Positions 41,992-57,497 of a DNA stretch of 64,000 nucleotides are shown piece by piece. The DNA lies in contig JAMDHS010000019.1 in NCBI GenBank assembly GCA_029717555.1, positions 1-64,000 on the forward strand, given 5' to 3'. The notes under the pieces were generated by a model. It saw only the letters and a program-made list of their open reading frames with translations, did no database searches and was not told where the DNA came from. This stretch comes from Peribolospora baueri (lineage: Eukaryota; Basidiomycota; Peribolosporomycetes; Peribolosporales; Peribolosporaceae). Each line of letters starts with the position of its first letter. The first letter of the stretch is position 1. A program made the translations under genes and the position numbers.

Positions 41992-44900
41992 TCACTCCTC
42001 CTCATCTTCCTCGAGGATCTCGCTGAGCGGCTCAGGCTCGTAGCCGGGCGAATGACGGCGTATGGGCGCGGCGACATGCACGTTGTTGTTGTTCTGCAGA
42101 TTGTGGGCAGTGAGCGTAGTGGGAGAGGCGGGCTCGCTGAGGGTCACTTCGTCAAAGTCGATATCGTCGTCGTCGTCGTCGTCGTCTTCTTCATCTCCTC
42201 CTTCTTCTTCTTCATCTTCTTCCTCCCACCTCCTCACGTCTTCCTCGCGACTCATCTCCGAGTCGCCCGGGAAGTGGTTGCGCTCCCGCTGTTGCGGTTG
42301 CTGCCGCTGCTGCGCCTGCTGCAAGCGGTAGACCTGCGCAGCATAGGCCCTCGAATGGTCCGACCAATAATCGCCAGCGCCGTTAAAGTTCTCTTCCGCC
42401 TTACAAGGCGAAGGTGTGCCGCTGGGCGAAAAGTCCTCCCTTCCGCGAGCGCTGGAAAGGTGGTGGTACAACTGTACGGGAGAGGAGGTCCCGCCTCCGT
42501 TTCCTGACGTAGAGGACGGACTCGGTCTTCCTTCGACGAGCGCGGCATTCTGTGCGATCAGGGAGGCGATGAGGTCCGAGCGCGACGACGGCGAAACAGA
42601 CCGCTGCCGATGCTGCTGGAGATCAAGATAAGGATTGGAGGACGAGCTGGAGGACGAGCTGGAAGGCGTCATGGCCACCGAGGCTAGAGTGGAAAGCTCG
42701 GAGGGAAGGTCCGAGTTGGTGTTTACGGGAGAAGAAGCAGGGCTGACGGAGCAGCCGTAGACAGGAAGAAAGGAGCATAGCTGGACCTGTTGCTGGAGAA
42801 GCTGCTCCATGCCGGAAGAAGCGGAAAGGGTGTCCTGACGTTCCCTTGGAGCGCCCTCCGTCTCGACATACACACGACCGTCGGAGGCAAGCCCAGGAGA
42901 TGGCGAGGCTGCGGGAGAAGAGGATCGAGAAGTGTCGTTGGAGCCCATCTGTGAAGAAACGAAGAGGAGTTTGTCGAACACAGGCGTGGGCGACTGCGAG
43001 CGCGATCTGTCCATTGGGGCGCGGTCGCCCCTGCCCGGCCTGCTGTCTCGTGCCGACGCCCCTGCGTCATCGGCACTCGCCCTCCTCCTAGTGGCACCAT
43101 CATCAGCTCCGTCCCCTTTTTGATTTGCGTTCGCGTTCGTGTTCACTATGGTCTTCGCTTTCGCCCCGATGGCTGAGACAGCGTAGGGGGCATCGCTTGT
43201 GATCACGCACAACGCCTCCTGACGAACGGTCATACGCTGTCCCGGACGTGGGAGGGACGGCTCGACGTGCACGCCTTCCTCGGTCGGTTGTCCCTCCTCG
43301 CGGCTGTCGGTCGTGTCATCGGCTGGGGACGGCGCCGCGACAACTATTTCTTCTCGGCTCTTAATGAGTTGGACAGACGAGCGGGACGCTCGGAAAGGGT
43401 CCGCCTCATCATCGTCGATCTCGGCAGGAGGGAAGACCAGGGCGACGCCGTTTGCACTAGGGTTCGTCGTCGCCGCCGCCGTCAGCTGTGCGCCGGCGTC
43501 TACATCGCCGGAGCCGCCTCCGGGGCCGAGCTTGCGAAGGAAAGAGAGACTTTTCTTCCTCGCGTTGGCGAGACGTCTCTGCGAGGGGGTGCGAGGCAGG
43601 GGGGAAGCGGGCACCGGGGCGATATCCTCGAAAGCCGCATGACCGTCTGCACTGATGCTAGCACTGACACCAGCGGCATTGGCGTTGTTGTAGGATGTGA
43701 AGGAGGACCCACTGGTCCTAGATCCCAACCTGATGCTCCCAAAGTCCATCCAGCTGTGCCTCCTCTGCTCAGGTACGAAAGCGGGCTGCGCTCCTCCAAA
43801 GAGCGCGACCGAGGAAGGAGCGGTCATGGTGAAACGGCGGAATGGTGGCGCTGGCCAGCTGTCAGAATTGATAGATGGGAGCGTCGAGTCGTCTGCGTCT
43901 TGGTCGGCACCGTTGATCGTTGACATCGACGTCGACGCCGATGTTGTCGTCGTCGGCGGTGGCGGCTGAGGAAGGCTGTGGGCGCTGGCGGTGTGACGGC
44001 GGAGAAGCGGTTTCTCCTCGAGTAGCTGTTTCTTCTTGGCGGCAGGCGACTCTGGACTGGCGGGGACGAAGGAAGAGGAGGGAGAATGGACGAGGTGGTC
44101 GATGGAGAGCGCGAAGGGCTTCCCGTTGGCCGCGCTGGGTATCCAGGCATAGTCCTTCTTGGCCCCGACGGTGGCGGGCGTCGTCGCAGGCTGTGAGGAC
44201 AGGTCGACGCTCCTATGGTGGCCGTGGCCTTTCCTCACAGCAGCGCTCGCGCTGGCGGAAGCGCTGGCGGTAGAAGGGCGCTTGGGTTTGCGCTTGCTGA
44301 AGAGCAAAGATCCGGTTCGGGGTAGGTCAGTAAGCGACAAGCCCGGACGCCAGCCGGCCTTGCCGCCATTGGTGTCAACGGCACCGTTGCTCGGAAGAGT
44401 ATATGTGGTGGACAAGCCGTTCGAACCGCACCCGTCCTTGAGAGGGTCGATGGCGGCCAAATTGGTGGTCATGCTGGGAGAGGAGAGGAGGGAAGTGAAA
44501 GAGATGGACGGCGAACTGTGGACGGGCAACGAGACGGCGATCAATTTCGCCATAAGACAAGACGTGCATGTAAATGGCGGGGTCAGGTCAACGATGGGAT
44601 GTATGCGTCCAGATTAGACCGGGAGGTAGACGCGGACGAAACTACTTACACGGGACCTTGTTCCGTCGTCGTAGACGGGTCGACGGTCGTGGGAAGCGGC
44701 AACTCTTCTTGAGCCTGGGAGAAAGCGGACAGTCCTTCCGGAACTTCGACATTAGGGGTGATAGTGGAAAAAGCTAGAGAAAAAAAAAGAAGCACAAGAG
44801 GAAGACGAGGCGGGAACGAATGGGCAGGCGTATTAATGAATGGTCGAACGACCGTAGGGAGGGACGGGTGAATGCGCGCGTAGAATAGACAGACAGACTG

Positions 44901-45776
44901 TCGGGGGCCGACAGTTCGGAAAAAGGCCAAGTCCCGATCGAAGCTGAGGAAAGGCGACCATCACACACCGTGTTGCACCGCTCCCTCCGCCTGGCCGCCT
45001 TCGTTGAACGGGGAGCCAAAGTCGATGTCGCCAAGGACGAGGCTGAGTCCTTCATCGGCACCAGACGCTTGCTCTCCGCCCTTGAGCTTGTCCCTGTCCT
45101 TGGCCTGCACGTGAGCGCTGCCGTCGGTCCTTTTCACCAGCTTGGAGCCACCCTTGGACCTGAAACTCTTCTTTCTCATCTTCTTTGCCGCCTCCGCGGC
45201 TCCCTCTTGGACCTGCATGGTGGTGGTGGCGGCGGCGTGGACATCACCGTCGCGCTCGCCGTCATCATCGGAGAGCTGCTGATGCCCCTTCTTGCTCCTT
45301 CCGTCGAGGACGCCTGGTAAAAGGCTGCTGAGCGAGGTACGCCACATCGACCGACGATCCTTTCTGCTTTTCAGGGATCCGCGGAGCGTTGAGTCGCCGG
45401 AGAAGGTCGAGTCGGACGGAGAGGTGTAGCCGTAGGAAAATGGCCTGTTACTCAGATTGGCCTTGCCGCCCTTGACGGCGCGTTCGCCCTCTCCTTCGCC
45501 TTCCTTCCCTCCACGCTCGAGACGTGGGTCGTCGAACCAGGTGAGCCGGGGCTCGCTGGAGGACCTGGGGTAGGAGAGGGAGAGGGCGGGGTTGAGGGAG
45601 GAGCTCCAGATGCTGGGGAGGTAGATGTTGGCAAACGAGGCGCTGGACTCCAGGTGACCGCCCTCGTCTAGCGCCAGGTGGTCGTCCAACTCGACCGAAG
45701 AGGCGTTTTCATGAACGAGCGAGCGGATCGTTGCCGCTGTGGGCGAGCATGACGTCGAGGGGTCCCCGGCGGCCAT
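41992..45776 (-). CDS. Very long intrinsically disordered protein, unknown function
   Basis: Three exons: 45776-44969, 44773-44650, 44473-41992; 1137 aa, start MAAGDPSTSCSP. Nearly all of it is low-complexity Ser/Pro/Ala/Thr sequence with short conserved-looking islands: SRKDRRSMWRTSLSSLLPG, KKDYAWIPSAANGKPFALSI, PPFRRFTMTAPSSVALFGG, RRHSWMDFGSIRLGSR, RLANARKKSLSFLRKLGPG, DADPFRASRSSVQLIKSREE-like, and a C-terminal Asp/Glu block (ten Asp in a row). RRHSW, RRASAD and RRHSPG are possible basophilic-kinase or 14-3-3 sites. No transmembrane segment, signal peptide or enzymatic motif is visible. A signalling or scaffold role is only a guess. The three exons join in phase with GT-AG introns. Confidence 0.75.
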
Positions 45777-47350
45777 CGCTCTCCGGCGTGTCTCTTGGAA
45801 GCGTGAAAGGCTTGTCAGAGCCCGTGGAGGGAAGACAAAGTGAGCGCGCCGTCGGAGAGGCGGAAAGAAAGGGAGATGGAGTGAGAAGAGAGCGAGGTTA
45901 GAGGTGGATGGGGTGGTAGAAGAGAAGAGCGTCCGTCATCGGGAGCGGAGATGAGCTGGAATGGAAGGGGTGGCCGGCAAGAAGAGCGCCAGGGGCCCTT
46001 GGATCGAGGTCGAGGACGAGCAGGCTGAATGGAGTGCGTGCTGGGAGAGAAGGGTACGGAGAGAAACAGAAGAGGAATCCATTAACCGTTTGCGATGTGT
46101 ATCTGTATCTGTGCCATCCTGTCCTGTCTTGTCTTGTCCCATTTTATCCTCCTTGTGTGTGATTGATTGCTGGTGCACGATGCGACGAGCGAAGAGTCAA
46201 GGAGGTGAGGCATGGGCTTTAGCGCGAACGAAGGCGGGAGCGTCGTGCCATCGGCCTCGGCCACCGCGGACTACTAGGTCGAGACCGGGGTAGGCGGAAG
46301 AGGGATGGACGGAATATGTGAAAATGACGATATATATTCCTCTCCATCCATCCCGGAATTGGCCGACCGTGGAGGCGGTTAGCTGGTCGTCGATGAGCAA
46401 GCGCGCCGACGACGACGACGGTTCGGTTGTGGTGGTCGTCGGAAGGTTCGTTCGTTCGTTGATCGATCGACGGTCGACGTCGGAAGGAGTGAAGCGACTC
46501 CTCCCTCCTTCCCTCTCCTTCGTCCCTCGCTCTCCCTCCATCCTCCCATCTTCCTGCCTTCGCCTCGCCCTTCCCCCTTCCTCCTCGCTCCGGAGCGTTG
46601 TGAGGGGAGGATGGATGAATGGAAGAGCAAGCCAACCAACCGATGCCGGATCGCGAGCGGGCTTTGTGTGCAAGGAGAGTCGCCACGTGGGACGGACGAC
46701 GATCGAGCCGCAGCAACGATCGATCTTCGCGTCTTGTCCCGCCCCCTGTTATTCGATCCGCTTGCCCTCCCGCTCACTGCCCGGTTTCTGAGAGACACTG
46801 GGCGCTTCCCCCTCTCCTTCACGGACGGCACGGACGCATCACCGACGACGGGTGACCCCCACCCCTGCTAGCCGAACCCTGCCGCGACCCTACGCCTAGT
46901 TCCCCCCCGCCTGCGATCACTTTCTTGGGCTGGTCGTACAGCTATTTGAGTCCTAAGAAGCACCTTTCTTGATAGACCAGGGCTCACTCCGACCTTTATG
47001 TAGTCACCTCCTTTTCTTTTCCTCTCCCCTTCGCCCCACGACCCCTCGGCGCCGATCGCGACGCCTTCCGCATCCCTTACCGCAGTGTACTTTTTACTAT
47101 TTCAACACCTGTATATTCCCTATGGGCCGATAATGGCCTTTACATATGGAATTTAATCCGACTAATCAATCAATCAATCAATCAGTGACGAGATCGAGAC
47201 GAGATGAGCTGAGTTGAGCAGAGCTTGACGAACAGAGACGAGCTGGATCACGCTCGAGTACGTACAGCGAGGGTGAGACGTCCAAGATCAATCGCCCTTC
47301 TCACGAGCATCTCACATCCCTCGCCCCTCCGCGCACACCCTCCGACAACC
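45777..47350. other. Divergent promoter region, disordered protein / glucose-6-phosphate 1-epimerase
   Basis: 1.57 kb with no supported gene. It includes one CACGTG near 46684-46689 and a tetranucleotide run of AATC units at about 47162-47183 shortly before the epimerase leader. Long overlapping ORFs on both strands around 46200-46830 are Ser/Arg-rich chance frames. Confidence 0.5.
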
Positions 47351-48524
47351 ATGCCGATCCAGAAGCACGCCAACACCGTCAAGCTCGTCCACCCCTCTGA
47401 GCGGGCGTGGGCCGAGGTGCACTACAAGGGCGCTACCGTCATCCACTGGAACGTCGAAGGAGAGGAGAAGCTATTCCTCAGCAAGGTGGCGTGAGTGAAT
47501 GAAGGAACGAATGAACGGACGAACGAACAAATGAATGAATAAACTTCCCCCCACCCCCGCCAGCGTCCTGGACGCAGAGAACAAGGCCATCCGAGGCGGC
47601 ATACCCATCGTCTTCCCCGTCTTCGGAAAGACAGACGACCCCGAGTATGCGCATCTCCCTCCGCACGGCGTGGCACGGACAGAGAAGTGGGAGCTGATAG
47701 GAGAGGTCATGGACAGGGAGGAGGGCGTCAGCGTCAAGTTTGGTAAGCCGCGCGCAAGTCGTCCGTCGCCTTGGAATGGAATGCATGGATCGATCGTTGG
47801 GCAGGACTCGACCCGCGTTTGAACGCTTTCCTTCCCTTCTCAGGTCTCGACGCTACCACCAGCCCACACTTGCCCATCTTGATGCGCACCCCGTTCAAGC
47901 TCCAATATGTTGTGTGAGTCGCCGCCGCGACCGATGCGATACCACATGTCGGGAGGCTCACCGATCGATTGTTTACCTCCCTCGCTCGCCCGCCCGCCCA
48001 GCACCCTCACGGCCCGCGAACTCACGACGCGCCTCGTTGTCCACGCTCCCACCTCATCGCCGGCACCTCTGCGCTTCCAAGCGCTCCTGCACAACTACTT
48101 CTCCCTCCCCTCCGCCTCCGACGCCACGATCACCGGCCTCACCGGCTGCATGTTCATCGACAAGACCCGCGGCGGCGTCAAGGGCGTCGAGGACCGTACG
48201 GTGGTCCGCGTGGCGGACAAGTCGTCCGGCCACAACGAGGTGGACCGAATCTACGATGGCCCACCGCACAAGCCCGGTCGGGAAACGTCGGACATTAAGC
48301 TTTCCTGGTCCGACTCCAACGGCATCTTCATCCGCAAGTGGTCCTCCGCGTTCCCTCAGGTCGTCGTGTGGAACCCTTCGCCAGAAAAGGCAAAGGCCAT
48401 GGCCGACCTCGAGGAAGGCGGCGAGGACCGTTTCGTTTGCATCGAGCCAGGCCACGTCCTCGGATGGGTCGAACTCAAGCAGGGACAGTCCTGGATCGGT
48501 CAGCAGGTCTTGCTGGCTTTTTGA
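47351..48524 (+). CDS. Glucose-6-phosphate 1-epimerase (aldose 1-epimerase-like, YMR099C family)
   Basis: Interconverts alpha and beta anomers of glucose-6-phosphate in the cytosol. Four exons: 47351-47490, 47564-47742, 47844-47913, 48002-48524; 303 aa, matching the family length (about 290-300). Landmarks: GATVIHWNVEGEEKLFLSK, the sugar-binding block AIRGGIPIVFPVFG, HGVARTEKWEL, catalytic His region FQALLHNYFSLPS, and the catalytic Glu in FVCIEPGHV near the C-terminus. There is no targeting peptide. All introns are short GT-AG. Confidence 0.92.
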
Positions 48525-50967
48525 CTCGGTCGGCCCGGCGCCAGGTGGTGGGGCAGACGGGCGGGAGACGAGGCCAGAGGCTCGCTTGGCCGCATACCCG
48601 TACGAGCCCATCGGCATCGCAGAACGAACGAAATTTCATCCAAACCGCAAAGCGACGGCATGTATGATACATCTTGAATCGAAACGCGTTCCGCTCCAGA
48701 CACGCACGTACAACGACGCGGTGCGATGCGCGACGACCGGATGCCGACGAGATAAACGTACGTACCTCACGTACCGTATTGCAGCGCCGCCAGTCGCTTG
48801 CCTCACTCCGGCGGTTCGGGGATGGTCGGTCGTCCGGATCCCGGCTCGATCCAAGTCTGCCGAGGACGGGGTGCGAAAGGCGAAAGAGACGGTGACATGT
48901 CAGTATCGGGCGCTGGAAAAGGAACAAGTAGCTCGCTCGGCGCCTCCTCCCTGCCTGCCCATCTGTCCGTCCTTCCACCCGCCGATCCACCACAATCCCT
49001 CCCTCCTCTCTCTTCGCCCGATCCCACGTCATCTCAGACAAACCTCATATCGTCCGCGTCCCCCTCCCATCCGTCCGCATATACCTCCCCCCTCGCGACC
49101 CGCACGCCCTCTCATCGACTCGAACAAAGCAAGGCGCGAGCGCACATGCGCGCATCGCATCGCGTCAAGCTAGGCCGCCGCGGGCTCGCCTCCTCGCCTT
49201 GACGCCACCCTTACCTTCCTCAGACCGCCCACCACCAACATCGTCATCGCCAGCCGTTGCTCGTCATCGTCAGTCCTCGCGCCATGCTCGCTCGCTCCCA
49301 AAGACGCTCTCGACCCCCCCTCCGTCATCTAACCTTCCGCACCGCTCCTGTCTCCTTGAGGAGGGAGCGATGTCGATCGGAAAGCGAGATCGGAAGGGGG
49401 GGAGAGTATCCCAGCGGGAACGAGGGCGCGACGCCAAGACGACGACGACGACAATGACAACAACGACGGATGAGGGGGGAGGAAGGAGGGCTAAAAAGGC
49501 GTCATGATGATGGAGACGGCGCGCGACAGAGCGAGCGAGCCGGCGAAGCGCCGCTTGTGAGGACGAAAGGGCAACGGGGAGAGGAGAGGGCGCGAAGGAG
49601 AAGCGGGAAAGGGCCTCTGACGGCTCTTCCTATTGATGACGGTTCGTAGGGCGTCATCATTTGATGATCGTGGGACCAGGCAGGGATAGGCAGGACCAGT
49701 GGAAGGATAGAGATAGAAGGGCGCAGGGGACGACGTCGACAGAGGATGGAGAGTGCGCCACTCACTCATGATTCACCACTGTTTTGGTGTTCTTCTGACA
49801 ACTCATCATCCGATCGTCACTGAAACGATGACTCCTGGATGCCACACGAAGATCACAACCACAGGGTTATCTGCACGAATGATATTCAATGGAAAGGACG
49901 CACTGTCGCGAGATCGGACGGCGGCCGATGACGGAGGCTAAATACAGAAAAGGGAAAGACCTATTGCGAGCGAGCGACAACGCGGAAAGCAAGTTCACGA
50001 CGTGGTCAGTAACGAGGACCGAGGCGAAAACGGAAACCGCCACGAATCCCGATCCCTCATACATCCAAGGAAGAATAATACCCTCATCGAGCCGGAGCCG
50101 CTGCGACCGCCCCACGCCCCCAGCCCGGCCGACAAGCGACCGGGAGGTTCGAGGGGACGCCTCCCCGAGGGGAGAAGGAACGGGAGCTGACCCACGCAAA
50201 GACTCTAGAGTGGAAACTGCGAATTTCAACGGAACTTCGAATCCTTGGGATCGGGATTCGGCGGCGAGAGGGTTAAAGTGAGACAAGAAGCTTACATTGT
50301 AAATAGAGGTGACCGGAAGAGGGAAGAAATCTGAAGAGAGATCGACGAAGAATGAGGCAGAGAGAAGACGTCAGCCATTTCCCTGTCGTCCTTCTTCAAG
50401 ACGTGAAATGCAACAGCGCCCTCGCAGCGGCAGGGCAGAGCAGTAGCCGTTCCCATCAGTCGTACAGTGCTGGCATGCACAAAGAACGGTAGTCGACAGC
50501 GATGACGACTTTCCTTATTTTCTCGGCATGGTCGATAGGCCGGGGAAAGGAAGAATAACATCTCTTGGGAACGTCTGCTGCTCGCCTGCTCGCTCCGTCG
50601 CTGGCAAGACAAAGGCTCGCCACTCTAGTGAAGGGAAGAGACAAGGACTCACCGAAAGATTGGCAGCGGCCGAAGGGAGGAGGGAACATGGACGACGAAG
50701 GCAGAAAGAAATCACCAATCGACTTTTTTTAACGCTCTGTCGGCGTTTCGGCGTTTTGGGGGCGCGAACAGATTTTCTTCGCGTCCGTTCCGCGTTGCCG
50801 CAGTTTACAAAGTTCTCACGCACCGCGTTCGCCTTTTTCCGGCTCGCTCGGTCTCAGTCGTTGCCTTCGCCTCCTTTCCTCCGACCATCGTCTCCATTCC
50901 CTCCCACCTTCAAACTTATTCGTAAATTCACTCGTCCACTCACTTCCTTGCTCACCACCCCACAATC
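48525..50967. other. 2.4-kb intergenic region upstream of DBP2
   Basis: Contains the epimerase 3' UTR and the DBP2 promoter. No gene is supported: ORFs such as 48475-49041 (-) or 49867-50286 (-) have no domain. A C/T-rich stretch near 50860-50965 is probably the DBP2 leader. A non-coding RNA cannot be excluded. Confidence 0.4.
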
Positions 50968-53279
<2,312 letters not shown>

Positions 53280-54605
53280 GCGTGTTTCCTCCTTGGCAGC
53301 GTCCTGAGGTGAGCGTCGTGCGTGCGTATGCGCGCGCTCCCTCGCTCGTCCGGGCCCGGCTAGGCTGGGCTCGTGGCGTACCTGCTTTGATGTGTGACAC
53401 CAAGGTAGGCCGTTGAGAGTGAGGCGCCCCTTGCTTCTTGTGTGGCTGGTCTCGTCTCCGTTCGCTTGTCTGCGGCGCAGTCTGGGCCATTGACGCCGCC
53501 GCAGTGTCCGTCTGTCCGTTTTCCTCCTGCTCGCTCTTTCTCGTCTCGTCTCCCGTCCCGTTTCGCCGTCGCGGCAAAAGTGTGCGGTTGTCTGGTGGCG
53601 GCGGGCCGCTCGCTTGCTTTCCACTCACCCGAACCCAAACGATCCGTCTCGTCTCGTGCGCTTTCTCAGGCTGCGCGAGACGGCGCTCGCACGGCGCGCC
53701 ATGCTCGTTTCTTGGCCTGTCGTGGGTGGCGAGACTAGCGTGCGCGGTGACCGAGTTCACATTCCTCTTCTTCCCGTCTCGTCTCTGGGGCGGGCACGAC
53801 TTTCGTCCAGCATCGTGTTCCGACGACGTGCGGGTGCCGAGTTGCCGCCGTCGATCCATGATGTGAGATGGCCGGTGACCGTCGTGTTCTGACGTGCCGG
53901 AATGGGGCGAAGGTCGCTATGGTTCCGTCTACCTCGTTTCAGTGGTCTCGCACGTTGTTCTCGTCCTCGTATCCGTTCTCGTCCTTCTACGACACTTAGA
54001 TTCCTGAGGGGCAATTAGTAAATATCCTCGCCGGAGCCCCGAGCGTGGGTGTTCGTCGATGGAAGATTGAAAAATCTTGAAAAACAGGAAGAAAGGTGTG
54101 AACTGCGAAAAGCCGAGCGATACCAATCGCTCGACTCGACTCGACTCGGCTCAACATAAATGTTATCTCCGGCGCAGGCGCCCGCGTCTCCGATCAACCG
54201 TCCCCGTCCTTATCTCTCTATCTCTGGACGCCGTCCACCGATATCGACGCGACGACAAGCTGGCCAGTTAACCTACGTTCGGATGGGATCGGGTTCGACG
54301 GAGAGAGCTCGTCCTAGTCTCTACATACAGTATGTTATGTACGTACCCGGTACGTAACCAGTGGCTGAAATAAACACGCTCGGGTCGGGCGTTTGCTAGG
54401 ACTCGTGACCCCCGATGGCGTGGATGGATGTCTTCCGAGGGTCGGAGCGGACAAGGGACGGGGAAGTGTGGGGAAGATGGCAGGCGGGCGAGAGGGGGGA
54501 GAGAGATAAATGGGCGGACGGGTAGATAAGTAGAGAGGATCGTATCTCGGAGAACCTCCTCCATCCCTCTCGCCTACACATCCATCCTCGCACCGACCGA
54601 CAGCC
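53280..54605. promoter_or_regulatory. DBP2 3' flank and formamidase promoter with paired GATA elements
   Basis: The left half is GC-rich 3' flank. In the right part, GATAA occurs at 54505-54509 and 54525-54529, 77-101 bp before the formamidase ATG, 20 bp apart; GATA also appears near 54119 and 54240. Such pairs are bound by AreA/Nit2-type factors that activate nitrogen-source genes. No gene is supported in the 1.3 kb. Confidence 0.5.
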
Positions 54606-57497
54606 ATGCACAACGTCGCACCCACTCACGACTACAAAGAGAAGCTCTCCGGCGCCGCTCACACTACCCTCATCTCCGTCGACCCCACCAAGCCCGCCGA
54701 GGGCCAGAAGGGCATCCAGTGAGTCCATTCATAGGCCGTGTCGACGGCCGTGTTGGCCCGCGCATGCGCTGATCCCCCACCGGCCCTTCGTCGTCTTCGC
54801 CCTACCACGACCTGACCTGACCTGGCATTCCCTTGCAGCAACCGGTGGCACGGTTCGATCCCGGCGTTTGCGAAGGTCAAACAGGGGCAGGTGTTCAAGC
54901 TCGAGTGTCTGGACTGGACTGGAGGGCAGATCGGTGAGTGCACGGAGCGCCCCGGACGGCTTCTGACTGCGAACGGTCCTCGATTTGATAAGCCAACCGT
55001 CGGTCCTGCACCCTTCTCCGCGTCCCGAATGACCTCTCTCGACTGCTCTCAAAAAGGAAATAACGACAGCGCGGATGATGTGAAAAATGTCGACCTGACC
55101 AAGTGAGTCCCTGCTACGATGCCTGAGCGTGCACACGACCGCGCCTGACCACCGACGAACTGCCACTTTGCCTTCTTCCCCGACTTGAAAGAGTTCACAA
55201 CCTCACGGGCCCCATTGCCGTCGAAGACGCCGAGCCAGGCGACGTGCTTGTCGTCGACATCCTCGACGTCACCCCTTTCCCGGAACAGCCTTGGGGATTT
55301 ACAGGTCCGTGACTCCCGCACAGCCTTCGGGCCGCCTCATTCGGTCACATCGACCAGCGTTGGCCCACACTTGATGCGCCCATCTCCCTCTTACAGGCAT
55401 CTTTGAGCGCGAGAACGGCGGCGGCCTGTTCGCCAACGAGGTTCGTCGTGTTTCGCTCGAACGCCTGCGACGTCTCCGCAGGGAGGGGTCTTCAAGTCGC
55501 GAAGAGGTCGTCAGAACTGACTGAATGTGCTGTTCATGCGTCGATCCCCTATCGCTTTGCCTAGTTTAACAGCCATGCTGTTAAGGCCATCTGGGGTGCG
55601 TTTCAGAAGTGCCGTGCCACTGTCCTTACCCATGTTCAGCTCTCAGATCATTCCTCTCTCTCCCTTCCTCTTCCGTCCCCACCCCATTACCCCCACCGCA
55701 GACTTCCGCGGCATCTACGCCACCAGCCGTCACATCCCCGGCGTCAAGTTCGCCGGTATCCCGCACCCGGGTTTGATTGGCACTGCACCGAGCCAGGAGC
55801 TGTTGGACACGTGGAATACTAGGGAGCGCAAACTTATTGACGAGCATCCTAATGCCGTACCGCCTGTTGCACTTCCTCCCGAGCCCAAGTGAGTTCGTCG
55901 TGATTGGGTCTGTCATACGATATGGTCTGTAAATAGATCACATGCGATCGACCTCGCCATCCGTCGTCCTAACACCGAGGATGCTGACCGCACCCACACC
56001 GGTCACCCTGACCTTTTTCTCCGCCACACCCCATCGAGGGGTGCCTACATCGGCCAAGGCCTGGACCCTAAGCTTCTCGAGAAGATCGAGGCCGAAGGTG
56101 CTCGCACCATCCCCGGGAGGGAGCATGGCGGAAACTGTGACATGTGCGTTTCGAGTCTCGGCGATTCGCTCGTTCGCTTGTCGTCGGAGTTCGTCTCCGT
56201 GCTCTCGTCATTGTTGACCTTTCTGACTCTTAACGATCACCCCGTCCCCTCTTCCCTGTACTGTGTTGCAGCAAGAACCTCTCTCGCGGCTCCCGCGCCT
56301 ACTTCCCCGTATATCTCCCCGGCGCAAACCTCTCTGTCGGAGACCTTCACTTCAGTCAAGGCGACGGCGAGGTGAGCACATCTGCCCGGTTTTCTTTCAC
56401 TCTTTCGGGTGAGCCGTGTAGATCCGCTGACGTAGTTTTCCGTTGCCAATAGCTCTCTTTCTGTGGAGCGATCGAGATGGCCGGCATCATCACGCTCAGC
56501 TGCAGCGTGATCAAGGGAGGCGTCGAGAAGTTCGCCATGAAGCAGCCCATCTTCCTCGTGAGTGTCGACGCGATCCGGTTGCTCGTCCGCTGAGGAGGTC
56601 GCTTTTCGGGACGAGGGATCACGACACGACTGAGAAGGGAATGACCGGTTTGAGTTTAGTTCTGTGACTGATCTCCCCTCTTCGCCGCCCCTTGCCACCC
56701 CTAGCCTTCGCCCATCGACCCTATGTACGCGTGAGTGTCAGCCCAGCTCTTTCTTCCCTCTCACTCAATGTGCCGGGCCAGCTGCGTCGTCCAAGATTTC
56801 CTGGCTCACGCCTCATGCTCTGTTTCACCTGCTTTTGCGGCTCTCACGCTTCTCAGCGAGAAGCTCACCTTTGGCGGCCTCGGAGTGGACTACCACTACA
56901 CTGGCAAGCAATACAACATGGATGCCACGGTGGTATGTACGACGTCCCTTTCCATTGCCCACATCAGTTAGCCATGCACACAGCGCGAGCCCCAAGGTCC
57001 AGACGGACGTATAGGGCTCACGTTACATCACTGACTTACGGCAACCCCTCATCCCTTCATTGCATCGCAGGCGTACAAGATGGCCGCTCTGAATGCCATC
57101 GCCTACCTAGGCAAGCTCGGCTACACACGCGAGCAAGCTTATCTCCTTCTCTCCGCTGCGCCCGTGGAGAGCCACGTCGGGGCGGTGGTGGATAGGTGGG
57201 TATCTAGGGCGGAGAGACTCTGTCTTGTCCTGCCGCCTTCTGGGGCGCCGCGAAAGGCCTGATATGGATGGATGACGGGCTCGGTTCTGACCTTATTTCC
57301 CTATCCATCCCATCCCATCCCATCGCCGTCGCCGCCGCCGTCCCCTCTCCGCCGTACGTCTGCCCGGCAGCCCAAACGCGTGCGTGACGCTAGGCTTGCC
57401 GACGGCCATCTTCGAGGCCGACATCCTTCCCAGGCCCGAGGGGCTGGAGAAGAAGGACTACGGCCAGGCTGCCATTCGCTCCGACGGCGTGGTTTGA
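54606..57497 (+). CDS. Formamidase (FmdA/AmdA acetamidase-formamidase family)
   Basis: Hydrolyses formamide to formate and ammonia, allowing nitrogen release. Fourteen exons: 54606-54718, 54839-54933, 55057-55102, 55192-55304, 55397-55440, 55565-55595, 55702-55888, 55937-56143, 56272-56371, 56453-56557, 56705-56730, 56857-56932, 57071-57195, 57371-57497; 464 aa, in phase. Landmarks: NRWHGSIPAFAKVKQGQVFK, ECLDWTGGQI, VHNLTGPIAVEDAEPGDVLV, PGVKFAGIPHPGLIGTAPS, GREHGGNCDIKNLSRGS, VYLPGANLSVGDLHFSQGDG, CGAIEMAGIITL, TREQAYLLLSAAPVESHVG, LGLPTAIFEADI. There is no signal peptide. Exons of 26 and 31 nt are present. Paired GATA sites upstream suggest nitrogen regulation. Confidence 0.93.

Noticed and set aside
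47740-49173. A 477-codon plus-strand open frame overlapping the glucose-6-phosphate epimerase
   Set aside because: It runs in another frame across real epimerase exons and introns; composition is Pro/Arg/Ser-rich, as expected for GC-rich antiphase translation, and no domain is seen.
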